From Liolophura sinensis (taxonomy: Eukaryota; Mollusca; Polyplacophora; Chitonida; Chitonidae), in NCBI RefSeq assembly GCF_032854445.1, contig NC_088300.1, positions 63,708,984 to 63,772,983 on the forward strand: 64,000 nt of DNA, written 5' to 3'. The position numbers were made by a program, and so were the translations under genes. Shown piece by piece: positions 33,101 to 45,281 of this stretch. The notes under the pieces are model-generated. The model searched no databases, had not been told where the DNA came from, and saw nothing but the letters and a program-made list of their open reading frames with translations. Each line of letters begins with the position of its first letter. Positions within the stretch are counted from its first letter, which is position 1.

Positions 33101-36100
33101 GATCTTTATGCAAAACCACAGAAGAAAATATGCAGTCCGAGGATGTGATTTAGCCCGTGTCTTGTGAATAAGACATTGAAAGGAAGGCGCTATTTTATCA
33201 CTCGGCCAGCGTACGCTCCTTGTTAACTTGGAATGGATAAATGAATGAAAGAGTGATTAGGGCTTTAACGTCATTTCGGCAATATTAGACACCATTTTAG
33301 TTTGTAGTTACGTTAGAAGATGACGTTCAACTTGTAACTTCAAACTATAATAGAGAAACTAATTCTGGTTTGAAGTTACAAGTTAGAAGTTCGCACTTGT
33401 CACTTCTAAATAAATGTTTCTAATGAAGCCTATCGCGTGGAAACTCGCTAAACTGGATATTCTACCCAGTGCCTCATAAAGTGCAGGCTTAGTAGATTAG
33501 GATGACTACGCGTTAATTAAAGGCAGTATAAACTGTCCGGAATCAAGAAGCGATCGCCAGACCACCGAGTTCACGTATTATACTGACTGTTTAAGCACGA
33601 TACTCAACATTCCATATCTGCCTTTGCATTACATTTAATTTGTGAATGAACGAAAATTGCTAAGTGAGTTTTTGGTTTTCCAGGTCCGTGTCTGTGTCAG
33701 ATGTTTTGTATTGTTACGAATTATATGAAAGACCAGCTGTGATTAGCTACTGGATGGGCGGACAATTCGATCTGAGGGCAAGAAACTACGCGGAGGGAAA
33801 ACGTGAGACAGGGTGTCTGGAAGAAAGCTTTTTGCAGATGTGGGTACTTGTGTGATATCCCACTGACGCTTAAAAAGTGCAGCTTAGATATTATCCATTA
33901 GATGGCTGGATCTGTCCAGCTGTTTTAATCTTGGGGGATGAACCATTAAGCATTTAACCTGAGAAAACAAGGAAAGACAAAATAATGCCGTTTGTAGCGC
34001 AACACAGCAGCACGTGGTAAAGTGAGCAACAGTCATTGGGCTATTTGATTGGTCTTACATGAAGTTTCTGGCTTGATCCTCTCCTTGAACGCGGTGCCAC
34101 TCCATTGTTCGCTTGATCGACAGCGATTGTATGACCGTTTAGATGGCCTTACATCAAGGGTGCTGAAAATCATTTAACTTCCATCAGTAGTATGTCTGCT
34201 TGGGGTTTAATGTCGTACTTCACAATTCATGTGACGACGAGGAGTCATTAGGTGTGTGTACATATATTGTTTCTTCCTGTCACAGGGTGAGTCCATCCCG
34301 CCAAAATGCTGCTGCCAACGAAGTACCATGCCGAAGACATGTCACCCCACCCAATCACATTATACTGATACCGGGCCAACCAGTCCTGTTTCCTTGCTCT
34401 AATCTCTCATTGCTGAGCACCAAGCGAGACAGGAGCAAATACCATGTTTAAAGTCTTTTGTAGACTTCCATCAGTAAGGCAAACATCAATATCCTTTATC
34501 ACGGTGGCATCCGTCAGTTATTTGCCTAAGTAATTGATATGTGTCCTGGAACCAGAATCACGTCTGTAATTTTAAATCAAAAATATACTGTTAGAAATAT
34601 CTGTTGACTGTGACCCCAAAAAGAAACAATAAAGACCATACTTTACCTGTTCCTTTGAACACTTTTTTCACTCACCCCATTTTTTGGACGCACGAGTCTG
34701 TACTAAATTGGTCGCTGGCTTTTTCTTTGGTCACCTCTATCAAATCCTTCTAACAATGTTTCTGGATTTTTTCACTGCAAATAGAATTCCAGAAGTCATA
34801 GTTTGTAAAACATTAAAAATCATTCAAACTGAAAAAGCATTCGTTGATATGAAATTTAAATTCATATTCCTGCATCACTGTTATTTTAGCATGATATTTA
34901 GTATACAGTGGTTAGCACTGGTACTTCAAGATACCTGAAAGTTGCAACAACGTTTCAGTAATCTTTTAAAAGTTTGTCATTTTGTAAACATTCTTTGGTA
35001 TTATCAGCTTTCCATTTATCCCCATTCATTTTTACACCTCTTGGTCAAAAATAGCACCTTGCTGACATTTCACTTCCAGGTCACACTTAGCAGCGAATTA
35101 GGCTTAAGTGTGTGTGAACTTTACACACTCGTCTACGAAATCGTGTGCTGGCGTGCTGGCGCACAAACATGTGCGCAACTCACGCCAACGTGATTGTTTC
35201 CCACGTGCATGTAGGGTAAACAAACGGTAGTGTATGATCACGCGTGGTTGCACGTACACACGAGAAAATCTTGCGAACACGCGAGAGGTGTCCATATTTG
35301 AGTGTTACGCAAAATTTGAATACACATCTGAATAGATGTACCTACGCTCTGACAGTTAGATTTCGGAGACAATCGCTAGTACACGTACTTAGCCTTGTAA
35401 CAATTCAGATTTGCTAGCAGTAAAATACAAAATGTTCACTTTATACCTTGAGAATAACATATACTTACCACAGTGACATATCACAGTGATAAAGGGAAAA
35501 AACTGTGGAATCTTTCGAGCGCAAATTTTGTACATACGCCAACAGTACTTTGTATAAAAGGTCAATATATTAATATGGTCAATATTAAGGCTTATGATTG
35601 CTTAAACCCATATGTTTGGTAAAAAAAAAATACAAAAACTAATACGCATATTTTTATACAGTTTTAATGGTCTTTGTAGTAATGCTTATTTCGTCTTGAA
35701 CACTGACTGTTAAATGAGCTATTCTCACCCTTGTAGGGATATAATTTGAGAAACCCTTCAGAAACTCACAAACTGCTGAACTTGTATTCACCGGGGTCAC
35801 GCAGCTGTACATAGATAAAAGATTCCACACGTGATCAGACGACTTTTAAAACATAGGTGACGTCTTTTTTATAACTTTACACAGACAGGAAGCAGCGGCA
35901 ATCTTTAACTTCAGGTGAACCCTAGCAACTCCACAGGCGTGATAATTGAAATATCCGGGGTTTGAACTGGCTGAAACAGGCACAATGTTGAAATAAAGTG
36001 GTCTGTGTGCTCCCTTTGTACTTACACAAGAAAACATATTTTTGTCTTATACAAATATGTTTAAACAGCATTAAAAAGAACAGGAGTTTATTACAACTCT

Positions 36101-36436
36101 GTATGACAATGTTACAAATGTTTAGGGTTTTTTACCAATAACACATGCACCTATAAACAAGTATTATCCCCAAGGTTTATATATGATAAAACCGAATGAG
36201 ATCTTGTCAAAAAGTTTAGACTTTTTAACACAAAAAAAAATGGTGTAACGGAATTAGCATGATAAAAGCAAAAAACTCATTAACAAAAGAACTAAGCTAA
36301 ATCCTGCATGGATTCAAAAGATTAATCTGTTTTTCTTTCAGACTTGAGCGGAAGAAGTGAACATGAATGACGTGACAATTTGATGATGACCGGATTGAAG
36401 CCAAAACAAGAAGTGATGATTTGAACAAGTGTGTTG
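33101..36436. other. Gene-poor interval
   Basis: No coding exon supported. It holds a hairpin at 33329-33387, a family-3 repeat at 34204-34450 and a CpG-containing palindromic stretch at 35105-35290. Confidence 0.45.
34204..34450 (+). repeat. Dispersed repeat family 3 (SINE-like), copy 1
   Basis: Blocks 'ttaatgtcgtacttcacaat', 'gacgacgaggagtcattagg' and 'gtgtgtacatatattg', then a C-rich body with 'ccaagcgagacaggagcaa'. The same order occurs at 37740-37990. Confidence 0.7.
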
Positions 36437-36545
36437 AAGCGTATTTATTGATTTATTTATTAATTTGTTTATTTGATTGATGTTTTACGCCGTACTCAAG
36501 AATATTTAACCAGCATTCTGGTGGGAGGAAACTAGAAATGTATTT
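36437..36545 (-). repeat. SINE family 1, tail fragment
   Basis: 'gatgttttacgccgtactca' and 'aatatttaaccagcattctg' match the 3' tail of the family. Confidence 0.65.
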
Positions 36546-37739
36546 GAGCGGCTGACAAATTCTCATGAGGGGTATACAGAGTACAAACAATTAGGCACCG
36601 GCATCGCCTAAAGTCAGTTCCACATTCAACTTAAGTTTTAGAATTATAGATAAAGTGCATCATGCATCTTGCACCACAAGAAGCATTTGCCGTTTTTAAA
36701 GTTTACCATTTATTTATTATATTTCATAGTGTTTGTAACCATGAATTCCACTGACAAATGGCTTTAGCCAGACCGCATTCCCTGGTAACTATTATTAACA
36801 CAGACAAAGACTTCAAGCCTTACAGGGTATTGGAAACATGCATAAGTAATAACATGTGTTTTAAAAGGTTGTTGGGCTAGTAAATGAACAAATTAATTAC
36901 TCAAACGAGTACAAAGTTACCATTAAATCTAACAGCCTTGCATCTTAGAGAAAATTTGTGCGTGGGGTACTAATTTTGAAGAGAGCACTGACATGAACTC
37001 ATGTCTTGGAGATACGGACTAGTAAGGAGATTGTTGTGGGTAATAACAGTCAGTAGGGATACTCCAGTATGACGAATAATCTACTCAGTTCACAGAGGTC
37101 ATGGAGTGCCGTTCTACGTGTCAGTCAGTGGAGGCTACATCAGATTCTTGTCTATCCGCTGTGATAGGTCTTCAGATCGTCCCGGGGGGTGATAGAGTAG
37201 CAGATATGAGTTATTAGCAATTCACGACTCCAACAATTCTGTCTGATCTGTAGAAACACAACATATGGAGAGTGTCTCTTAAAAGGAGCAGCCCATTCGT
37301 CTTGGGTGCCCAGAGAAACCGGGTCTGTGGGGCAGGAGTGGTGAGTGGAAGTGTGTTGACTAAGTGAATCACTAGGTCGTCCGGTATGATATAGCCGGGC
37401 AGATGTTCTTCTCGGCAAAGTGTCTGTGATAACAGATCGAGGAATTCCGTCGTTATCACAGCTGGCCCAGCTGTACGAACCCGTACAATGCGTGCAATAC
37501 AAACACAATATAGGTCTACTCCTTATGCGTCCTTTATCTGTACTTTGAACACCCCTTCAAAGATGAAAGGTCTTACCGTTATCACGTAAGCCATGGGTAA
37601 CATTGTTTGAGTGATCAGATATCACCGCCTTCCTCTTATAACACGTTCAGCAGATAAAGGTCCGAGCCAGGAGCACTACAAATTCATCATGCAGTTTTTC
37701 TGTACTGTGATATCGACTGGATGAATTAATGAATGAATG

Positions 37740-37990
37740 CTTGAGGTTTAACGTCGTACTTATAAATTTTTCAGGCATATGACGACGACGGGTCATTAGT
37801 GTGTGTACATATATTATGTCTTTTTGTCGCAAGGCGAGCCCGTGCCGCCAAAGTTCTGCCACCACTAACGAATCATGCCGAAGACACCAGACACGAAATC
37901 CCACCCAGTCCCATTAGACTAACACCCGGCAAATCAGTCATGTTTCTTAGGTCTAAACTCTCAGTGCAAAGCGCCAAGCGAGCAACAACA
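37740..37990 (+). repeat. Dispersed repeat family 3, copy 2
   Basis: 'ggtttaacgtcgtacttata', 'gacgacgacgggtcattag' and 'gccaagcgagcaacaacaag' parallel the 34.2-kb copy. Confidence 0.7.
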
Positions 37991-38282
37991 AGTAACATTT
38001 TAACAGTCAGGGACATAATATCGTGTGCTTCTGGGAATTTTTTTGTCCGCGAAATATTATTGACCAAAACGGTGGTCATGCCTGCATACATGTAAGCTAA
38101 ACAAAATCCGTGATCAACATTTCCTGTTGTATAGATAGTATACAAGGTGACCATCTGCAACGAGGTGTAAGCATTGGTCATTCTGCCCTCGCTATAGAGC
38201 TTACATGTGTGACGTTTGGTAAAGTTTCCAAATCTAGATTAGATAAAGTATATGTATAAACCTTTTCAATACACGAGGGCTG

Positions 38283-38530
38283 GTACCATGTGATTTGGCT
38301 CAGTTGGTTAGCGCGAGCGCAGCGCAATGACCCAGGAGTCTCTCACCAATGCGGTCGCTGTGAGTCCAGCTCATGCTGGCTTCCTCTCCGGCCGTACGTG
38401 GGAAGATCTGTCAGCAACCTGTTGATGGTCGTGGGTTTTCCAAGGGCTGTGCCCGGTTTCCACCCACCATAATGCTGACCGCCGACGTATAAGTGAAATA
38501 TTCTTGAGTACGGCGTAAAACACCAGTCAA
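38283..38530 (+). repeat. SINE family 1, near full length
   Basis: tRNA-like head 'ggctcagttggttagcgcg', B-box-like 'gtgagtccagctcatgc', a middle with 'gatggtcgtgggttttcc' and 'ggtttccacccaccataatg', then the tail 'gagtacggcgtaaaacacc' and an A-rich end. The best copy for defining the family. Confidence 0.85.
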
Positions 38531-38584
38531 ATAAAAGAAAATAAATAACTATGTGATTTAATATTTCGTGACGTTTTTGGGACG

Positions 38585-38850
38585 TTACAAAACGTTATAA
38601 TATACTGTTGTAATGGCTACTATGGGGCGTTTAAGTTGCTAATTGACATGTGCTAGGGTGTGTGTAAATTGTTACTATTTGTGCATTTACATGAATAATT
38701 ACCGGTAAAATAAAACCCTGACTGCGGCAAAATGGCTAAAGGCCGTATTTCACTGTTACGTGTGACCATTTGCGAGCTATCACACTGTCGTCGCTGTTCT
38801 GGTTTACTCTCTATGCTGCACGTCTTTAATTATACTGTAAATGCACTATA
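38585..38850 (-). repeat. Dispersed repeat family 2, inverted copy
   Basis: 'gtgctagggtgtgtgtaaatt', 'ctatcacactgtcgtcgctg' and 'cacgtctttaattatactg' match the 14.6-kb copy in the same orientation. Confidence 0.65.
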
Positions 38851-39330
38851 AATTGTTCGTGCTCATTTAAAACTGGCGAAGACATCAAGACAAGCTTTGA
38901 CCGATGACACAAAAAGGCCCGTTGTCACTGTGCAACTTGTACTAGAAACTTGTAGCACACAGCCGATCCGCATCTTCAGAACAATGGAATCATTTCGATT
39001 TGCAGCTCATTCAGCGAGTTGTGAGCTAGTCGAAAGAAATGGAGAAAGCTCTATTTTCATGCTACAAATCGCAAGCGATGGTCAATCAAATCGCTTAAAT
39101 TTTTCTCACTACGAGTTATCCCCCTTTGTGTCATTAATCAAAGCTAGTCTATAGCCATGTCTTATATCTTCTACTCACAATTTTTGAAACATAATGCATT
39201 GTATGCTCCACACATAGCACACCTAAATGTCCGGACTCAAACCCAAAAATAACTTTCGTTTTCGTTTTTTCATAGTAGAAAGAGCAGCATTCATGTACAT
39301 CATGCTGAATTCGTCGTTCGAAAAACTCAT

Positions 39331-39650
39331 CATGACAAACATGCCTACAACAAAGCCAGACCTCATGACAAATATGCCAACAACAAAGCCAGACCTCATG
39401 ACAAACATTGCTGCAACAACATCAGACCTCATGACAAACATGCCTACAACAACGCCAGACCTCATGACAAACATGCCTACAACAACGCCAGACCTCATGA
39501 CAAACATGCCTACAACAACGCCAGACCTCATGACAAACATGCCTACAACAACGCCAGACCTCATGACAACATGCCTACAACAACGCCAGACCTCATGACA
39601 AACATGCCTACAACAACGCCAGACCTCATGACAAACATACCTACTACAAT
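39331..39650. repeat. Minisatellite, 33-bp unit, about 10 copies
   Basis: Unit 'acaaacatgcctacaacaa' + 'cgccagacctcatg'. The central units are identical. One unit near 39568-39574 has lost one base, which breaks the plus frame (MPTTTPDLMTN per unit). Confidence 0.9.
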
Positions 39651-40814
39651 GGCATATGCAAAGGAGCTGGATGGACGAGAACGCAGTTTTGTCGAACACA
39701 AGTTGAATGCGACAAGTTGGTACTGCAAATATAACGGCATTTATAGGTACCTTGTTTTGTCTGATTATGTAAAGATGTGTTACTCACTAGATATGTAAAC
39801 ACATGCCGATGGTTCTGCTGTCAGATTATAGTATCGGACCTTCGTTCCCAAACTGTACTGGGCCATGATTTTCTCCCGTTTGTATGGTTTGTACATGAAG
39901 AGCCGTCGCACAAAAAAAATAACAGCATAATACTAGAGACCACAAGAGAACATTATTTGGATAACAAATAAGCATCACAAGAAATCTCTGCAACTATAGA
40001 AACGTAAATATCTTCCTCTGCGTCATCTACACATACATGTATTCTCCATTCCTAACGTTCACTTAGGGAATTAAAATTACCTCATTTCATAACCCGAGGC
40101 GCAGTCTCTGAGGTTTTTCTTCTTCTGTATATGAGATTCTCAATCGTTAACGTGATTCGCTACTTTCTATAGATTAAATATTCTTCAAATGTAATTATTC
40201 TTGACATTTACGCCACAAGCCAGTGCAAGTTTATGAATACAGTCTGCGAAAACCTGATACATTATGCGACTATTATATTCAGAGTATTTGCTGTAGAGAA
40301 GAAGAGATAATGATACCTTTGATCCATTCAGAAAATGCTGCATTCGGATTCCTTCTAAGAAAGTCCCGTAAGACGAAAATATACATTACAGTTTGAAAAC
40401 TAATGTCTCTAGCACGCCTACATTGTCTACATGTGGGCTATCGATTGTTACGGTTCTCTTTGAAAATTACCATCGTTCACTTATATCATTCGATGACCAA
40501 TAATTGGAATAAAAGTTTGGGTCAAGGCTTAGTAAATCAACCATTTGAAATCCCATTTGAACTTTCAGTACACAATTCCTTCAAGTGATGAAGATGGGGG
40601 AATAGAGTCTCGTGGAATAAATAAATTTATACTATAATCTAAGAAAGTAACCAAGCAGCTCTCTTTCAGGCTCATGTGTTAATGGTAACTTGTGTCGGCG
40701 TAATGTTAGGTGTGTGAGTAAAACACAAATACTGAAGAATATACTTTTTGGCCAGTTGTGTTATAAGTCTTAATGAGTATGGTAGAGATTTGTCAAAAAT
40801 TTGAAAAAGTATAC

Positions 40815-41210
40815 TAAAGCTGAGGCCCATGGGGTAAGTGGATTAAGTCTAAAAGCAATAGAGGCAAAAGAAGCATTTTATATCTGAAAACAATACCAGT
40901 GGAAGTTTGAAGGGAACTGACATGAAAGAAGTACGTTAAATCTGAAGGTGATATATATTATGGAGGAAACATGTTGGCTCTGAAGGCACCAGACGCTAAA
41001 GAAGTATGTTAAATCTGAAGGCATTATACATCATGGAAGAATCGCGTTAAGTCTGAATGCAACAGACGTGAAAGAAGCATGTGATACATCTGAAGGCATT
41101 TGGTTTTGAAGGGGCGTTAAAAGTGAATCCGTGCTTGGAGGAAGCATGTCAAATCGGAAACCTATGGCCTTGGAAATCATATTTTAAACCTGAAGGCAAT
41201 ATCCGTGCGT
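40815..41210. repeat. Degenerate tandem repeat, about 37-bp unit
   Basis: Recurring 'gaagyatgttaaatctgaagg' with variable spacers such as 'caacagacgtgaaa'. Too diverged to count exactly. Confidence 0.55.
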
Positions 41211-41552
41211 TGCATGTAAAGACATACATAGAAACAAAGACAAACGATAGTACAGGCCATCTTTAAATAGCTAAAGCTGATATGCCAACGCGGACGACAT
41301 ATTGTCGTGACAGTCTCAATCTGCCGTCGACGTCCCTAACCTTTGAAAAGCTGAAATGTTGGGTCAATTGCATACACTGTCTTACATGTACGAGTCTATA
41401 AATGCAGTCTGGATGAGGTTTTGGGTAACGTTCACGATCATTCAAGTCTATGCTTAAATTTCTGAATGTCATTATATTTGTGCGCGACATACACTTCTCT
41501 CTCAGATCGTCTAATGAAAGGGGTTTTCCCACAAAGTGGTCATAAGTAATTT

Positions 41553-41812
41553 TATTCATTTATTTATTTATTTATTTTATTGATGGTTTAAGCTGCACCC
41601 AAGAATATTTCACTTAAACGACGGCGGTCAGCATTATGGTGGGAGGAAACCCACCACTATCCGCAGGTTGTTGGCAGACCTTCTCACGTTCGGCCGGAGA
41701 AAAAGCCAGCAAGAGTTGGAATTGGACTCACACCGACCGCATTTGTGAGAGGCTCCTGGGTCGTTGCGTCGCACTAACCACTTCGGCCACGGGCACCACC
41801 CCCCCCCCCCCG
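41553..41812 (-). repeat. SINE family 1, near full length, ending in a C-tract
   Basis: From the tail ('tattttattgatggtttaag') to the head ('cacttcggccacggg'), with 'catttgtgagaggctcctgg' inside. A 13-base C run follows. Confidence 0.8.
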
Positions 41813-43404
41813 AACTAATTGGATGTAATTCCTCATATTTGAGCTTTTGTACACACCCTGGTATAAATTTGCCTATGTTAGATGAGATCTCGCAGGTTTT
41901 TAAAATGTAGACAGCAGGGTTATTTCAAAGTGGAAATTTTTATTCCAAAAATGGAACTTATTTCATCACTGGTTAGTGTTTATTCTAAAGGTGGCCTTCG
42001 ACAGTTCAACGCACAGTATAACCTATTACAGCAACGGCTCTTAATTCCATAGGGCCTGCTTATATTTCGACATATAGGACATGGTGAAAATTTTCTTATG
42101 CAATGCAAACTTTCCAACTAATTTATATTTTAGGGGCCAACACCCAAAATGACTTATTACCTAAAATCTAGTTGAATTTAGAAAGTGTAGTTATTGCCCT
42201 TATCACCATTATCGATTTGCCAGTCTTAACAAAAACATGTTAGATTAAATATATCATGATGATTTTAAATTTTAAACTATACAGAAAATGTTGCCGGTGC
42301 AAACTGGTTCTTAAGGAATTTAAATACAGTAAAGAAATGAAGTAAAATGGAAATCCTTTCGGCACACGCTAGAGTTATAAAGGCCAAAATATAAAAATAT
42401 CTGAGTGCCTCTATAGGCCGATCAGATCATTCCCTTCAACAGCCTTACGTTAACTCTGCGGTACATCTACAAACGCGTGGTATCCAGAGGCTAGCGTACT
42501 ATCCATCAGTTAGATCTTTAAATCCTCTTTTTCGCTGCCAATTTTCTTGTTATAATGGCGAAATACTGTGTCTCATTAGTGTATGTGTTGGTATGGCTAT
42601 ATATTCGTTTGTACATAACTCTTAAAATGGCACTATTGACTTTATTGTCTTCGCAAGTCTCTAGGCTTTCGTCGGAGAGGGAAATCTCGCAAATGGATAT
42701 AACAGGAAGTAAAAAAGTACCGTTTTGAATTTTTTTCGCATTGACTAGCGCTTAGGTCCAGACGCAACAGTTGGGTTGAGTTGAGTTGGGGCTTAAGATC
42801 TCGTGTATGCCGAGCTTAAGATATATGGAAGCCTAAGCAAGCTTGAGTGAACTTTGTGGCTATTATAAAAAAATATTTCGGAAAAATTTAGATCTTTCAA
42901 ATTTAATATTGGATCTTAAGAACAGTTAATATATTTCATACCTTAATTTCAAAATGTATGGGACTTACTTTTAACCGCTAATAATCGAATGATTCAGATG
43001 AAGCTCTGGCTCTGTTGAAAGACATGAGATACTGCCAAGCCCTGAGAAAACGCTGATGTAAAGAAAATGATTGACTGTGAAAAGCCCATTTACATCGGCT
43101 GTCTGCTTCGTCCAGCGCTGTCAACTTCCAAGTTAATAATACATTCAGCTAAAGAGGGTTGTCTCTCTTTCGGTGTACTTCAAGATATCGAATCTTCGCT
43201 ATATTAAGCTGTTGAGAGCGAACATGTGGTTGGATTTAATTGACAACTATCTGGCTTAGCTGTTAAGATGTTAGTTTTAAGGCTTTCTTGCTGGCTTTTC
43301 GTTGCCTAGATTTCGTTGAGAATTTCAGGCACAACACCATATGCACTAGCGGCATTAAATTCAAATACATTGTGGTTTTCACCGGGTTAAGCCAAATTGA
43401 ATCC
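41813..43404. other. Unassigned interval
   Basis: AT-rich DNA; I see no gene, tandem array or recognisable transposon. Confidence 0.4.
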
Positions 43405-43610
43405 TATACCATGAAATTGTCGACCATCCGCAGGCTGCTGGAAGACCTTCCCGCGTACACCCGGAGAGGTAGCCAGCATGAACTGGAGTTGAACTCACAA
43501 CGACCGCATTACCATATTGAATAAGATTCACAGCGACCGGATTGGTAAGAGGCCAAGGGTCATTGGGCCGCGCTGACACGTTAACCACCTCGGCCATGGA
43601 GGCCCCCAAT
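43405..43610 (-). repeat. SINE family 1, tail missing
   Basis: 'gaccatccgcaggctgctgg', 'gagaggtagccagcatgaac' and the head 'cctcggccatggaggcccc'. A short duplicated B-box region ('gaactcacaacgaccgcatt' / 'gattcacagcgaccggatt') is present. Confidence 0.8.
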
Positions 43611-44572
43611 CAATAAGTGAATGAGTAATAAATAGATAAACAATGCTAATTCTATATAGTAACAATAAAATATCCACAATTCATGCATTGTATCTCTGTC
43701 TGGAATCAACATTGGTCATTTCTTTGACGTTTAATGGTCTGTACTGTACCACCAATTTTCTGCACAGCAAACCTCCAAGCTTTGTTTCCAAAGAACCAGT
43801 GTAGTAAGTTTCTTGCTTAGTGAAATGCACTGCGATGCATTTGACTGCAAACATTTGCAGACCTGTGAGTCTCTCTTGATGCCAGATGAAGAAACAGATA
43901 TCTTTTCCCATATACGTTTTCTACAGAAAGAAAGCGATATTCGCAACCATAATTCAAGTTTTATCTTTCACGTGGACTCAAATCTGCCGTCAAATTTACT
44001 AACTGCAAATTCAGATAATTGTTTATGGGTTGCTGGTTTATAGATGTCTGACAAAGTGTGATACAAAACCGCCGTAGAAAGGCGTAGGCGTATTGCTTTG
44101 TTCTTGTGCTGAACCCGCCGAGGTGAAGATGTGTGGTGTTTTATCTATGCTGCCGTAGATGTAAGACGTAGATGTAGTTTTTGGTTTTCTGCTGCATGTG
44201 CAGTGGTATGCAATAGGTGTAGTGTTTTTCTTCTGCTGAAGCACCCCCCCCCCCTCCCCCATCGCCCGTGGTATGAGAAATAGGTGTTTACTTTTGTAAT
44301 TTATATTTCTTGTTTCCAGTAAGGATTGGTTTTCTGAACTTCTAAGGCCGTCATAGTATGAAGATTTGTTTTTCTCTGCCGCCCGAACTATTTTAAGAAG
44401 TGGACGTTTTGTGGGTGTAGGTGTTCTTCTATCAGTGTCGCTAAGGTGAAGGCTACAAATTACCGTGAAGTGCTCTTAACATATTAAGCAAGCTTACAAT
44501 ATGGAAAAGAGACAAAGATTCCTGAGGCATTACCACCTGTTTTCAAATGCTAACGTGAATGAATAGATTTGT

Positions 44573-45269
44573 TTTATTCATAAAATAATTTAAATTTACA
44601 CAAATAAATATAAAATGAATGTCAACTGTAATAAATACTACATAAACTAAACAATAAATGAACCAAAGGTGGCGGCAAATATACAGAACCAAGTTTTAGA
44701 TAGTGTCGTAGAATGTAGAATTAATCCGGACAAGATCCTCTCGGCTGAAGCACTCAATTCTGGGAACTGTGAACATGGAATTCGACGAATAATCAGTCTC
44801 CTTCTAGGAAAAGAGAGGAGGTAAATCCGATTTTATTGAAGATTTTTTATGGTTAATTTCAAGGAGGGCAACACCGGGCAACCTTTGGGTTGGACAAGAG
44901 TCATACACGCAGAGCGTTCCTAATATGGACACCTATATGCCTTGCTCCAGTCTGGTGAACAACTGCCATTGAATTTCTCGCTGTGCATTTTTCGCAAGAA
45001 CAGCGGATCCAAAAATTCAAATATTATTACATGCATCGACCCTTGATGATATGTACAATGTTTTCAGGCAACATCTGCTGGCGGTCGGTCCACTGTTGTT
45101 AGGCCCCGATCAAGCCTTCAGACACAGCTGGATTTCTTCGTCGGATATTTTACAGTTCCTTTATGGTCGCCAAGTGCAATCCACGCGTCCTTTGCTTTGA
45201 AGTTTAGGGAATCGTTGAACTGAGGTTCGGAAAACCAAGCGGGAAGCCTTTGGTGATCTCTTTGCCCAC
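44573..45269 (-). other. Probable 3' UTR of gene C
   Basis: It follows the gene C stop. Minus-strand AATAAA signals occur at 44832-44837 and 44573-44578; which one is used is unknown. Confidence 0.4.
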
Positions 45270-45281
45270 TTAAGGTGTTGT
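45270..45281 (-). CDS. Gene C exon 7: last three codons and stop
   Basis: Acceptor TTTTTTATCCTCCAG is followed, in the phase 0 left by exon 6, by ACA ACA CCT TAA, giving a C-terminus ...FLYPTTP. Another frame stays open through this region to 45118, but the exon 6 donor does not lead into it. Confidence 0.5.
   Translation of the reverse strand, partial: TTP

Noticed and set aside
45118-45281. Open frame continuing past the gene C stop (WFSEPQFNDSLNFKAKD...)
   Set aside because: Exon 6 ends in phase 0 at a strong GTAAGT donor, which leads into TTP-stop; the other frame would need a different donor.
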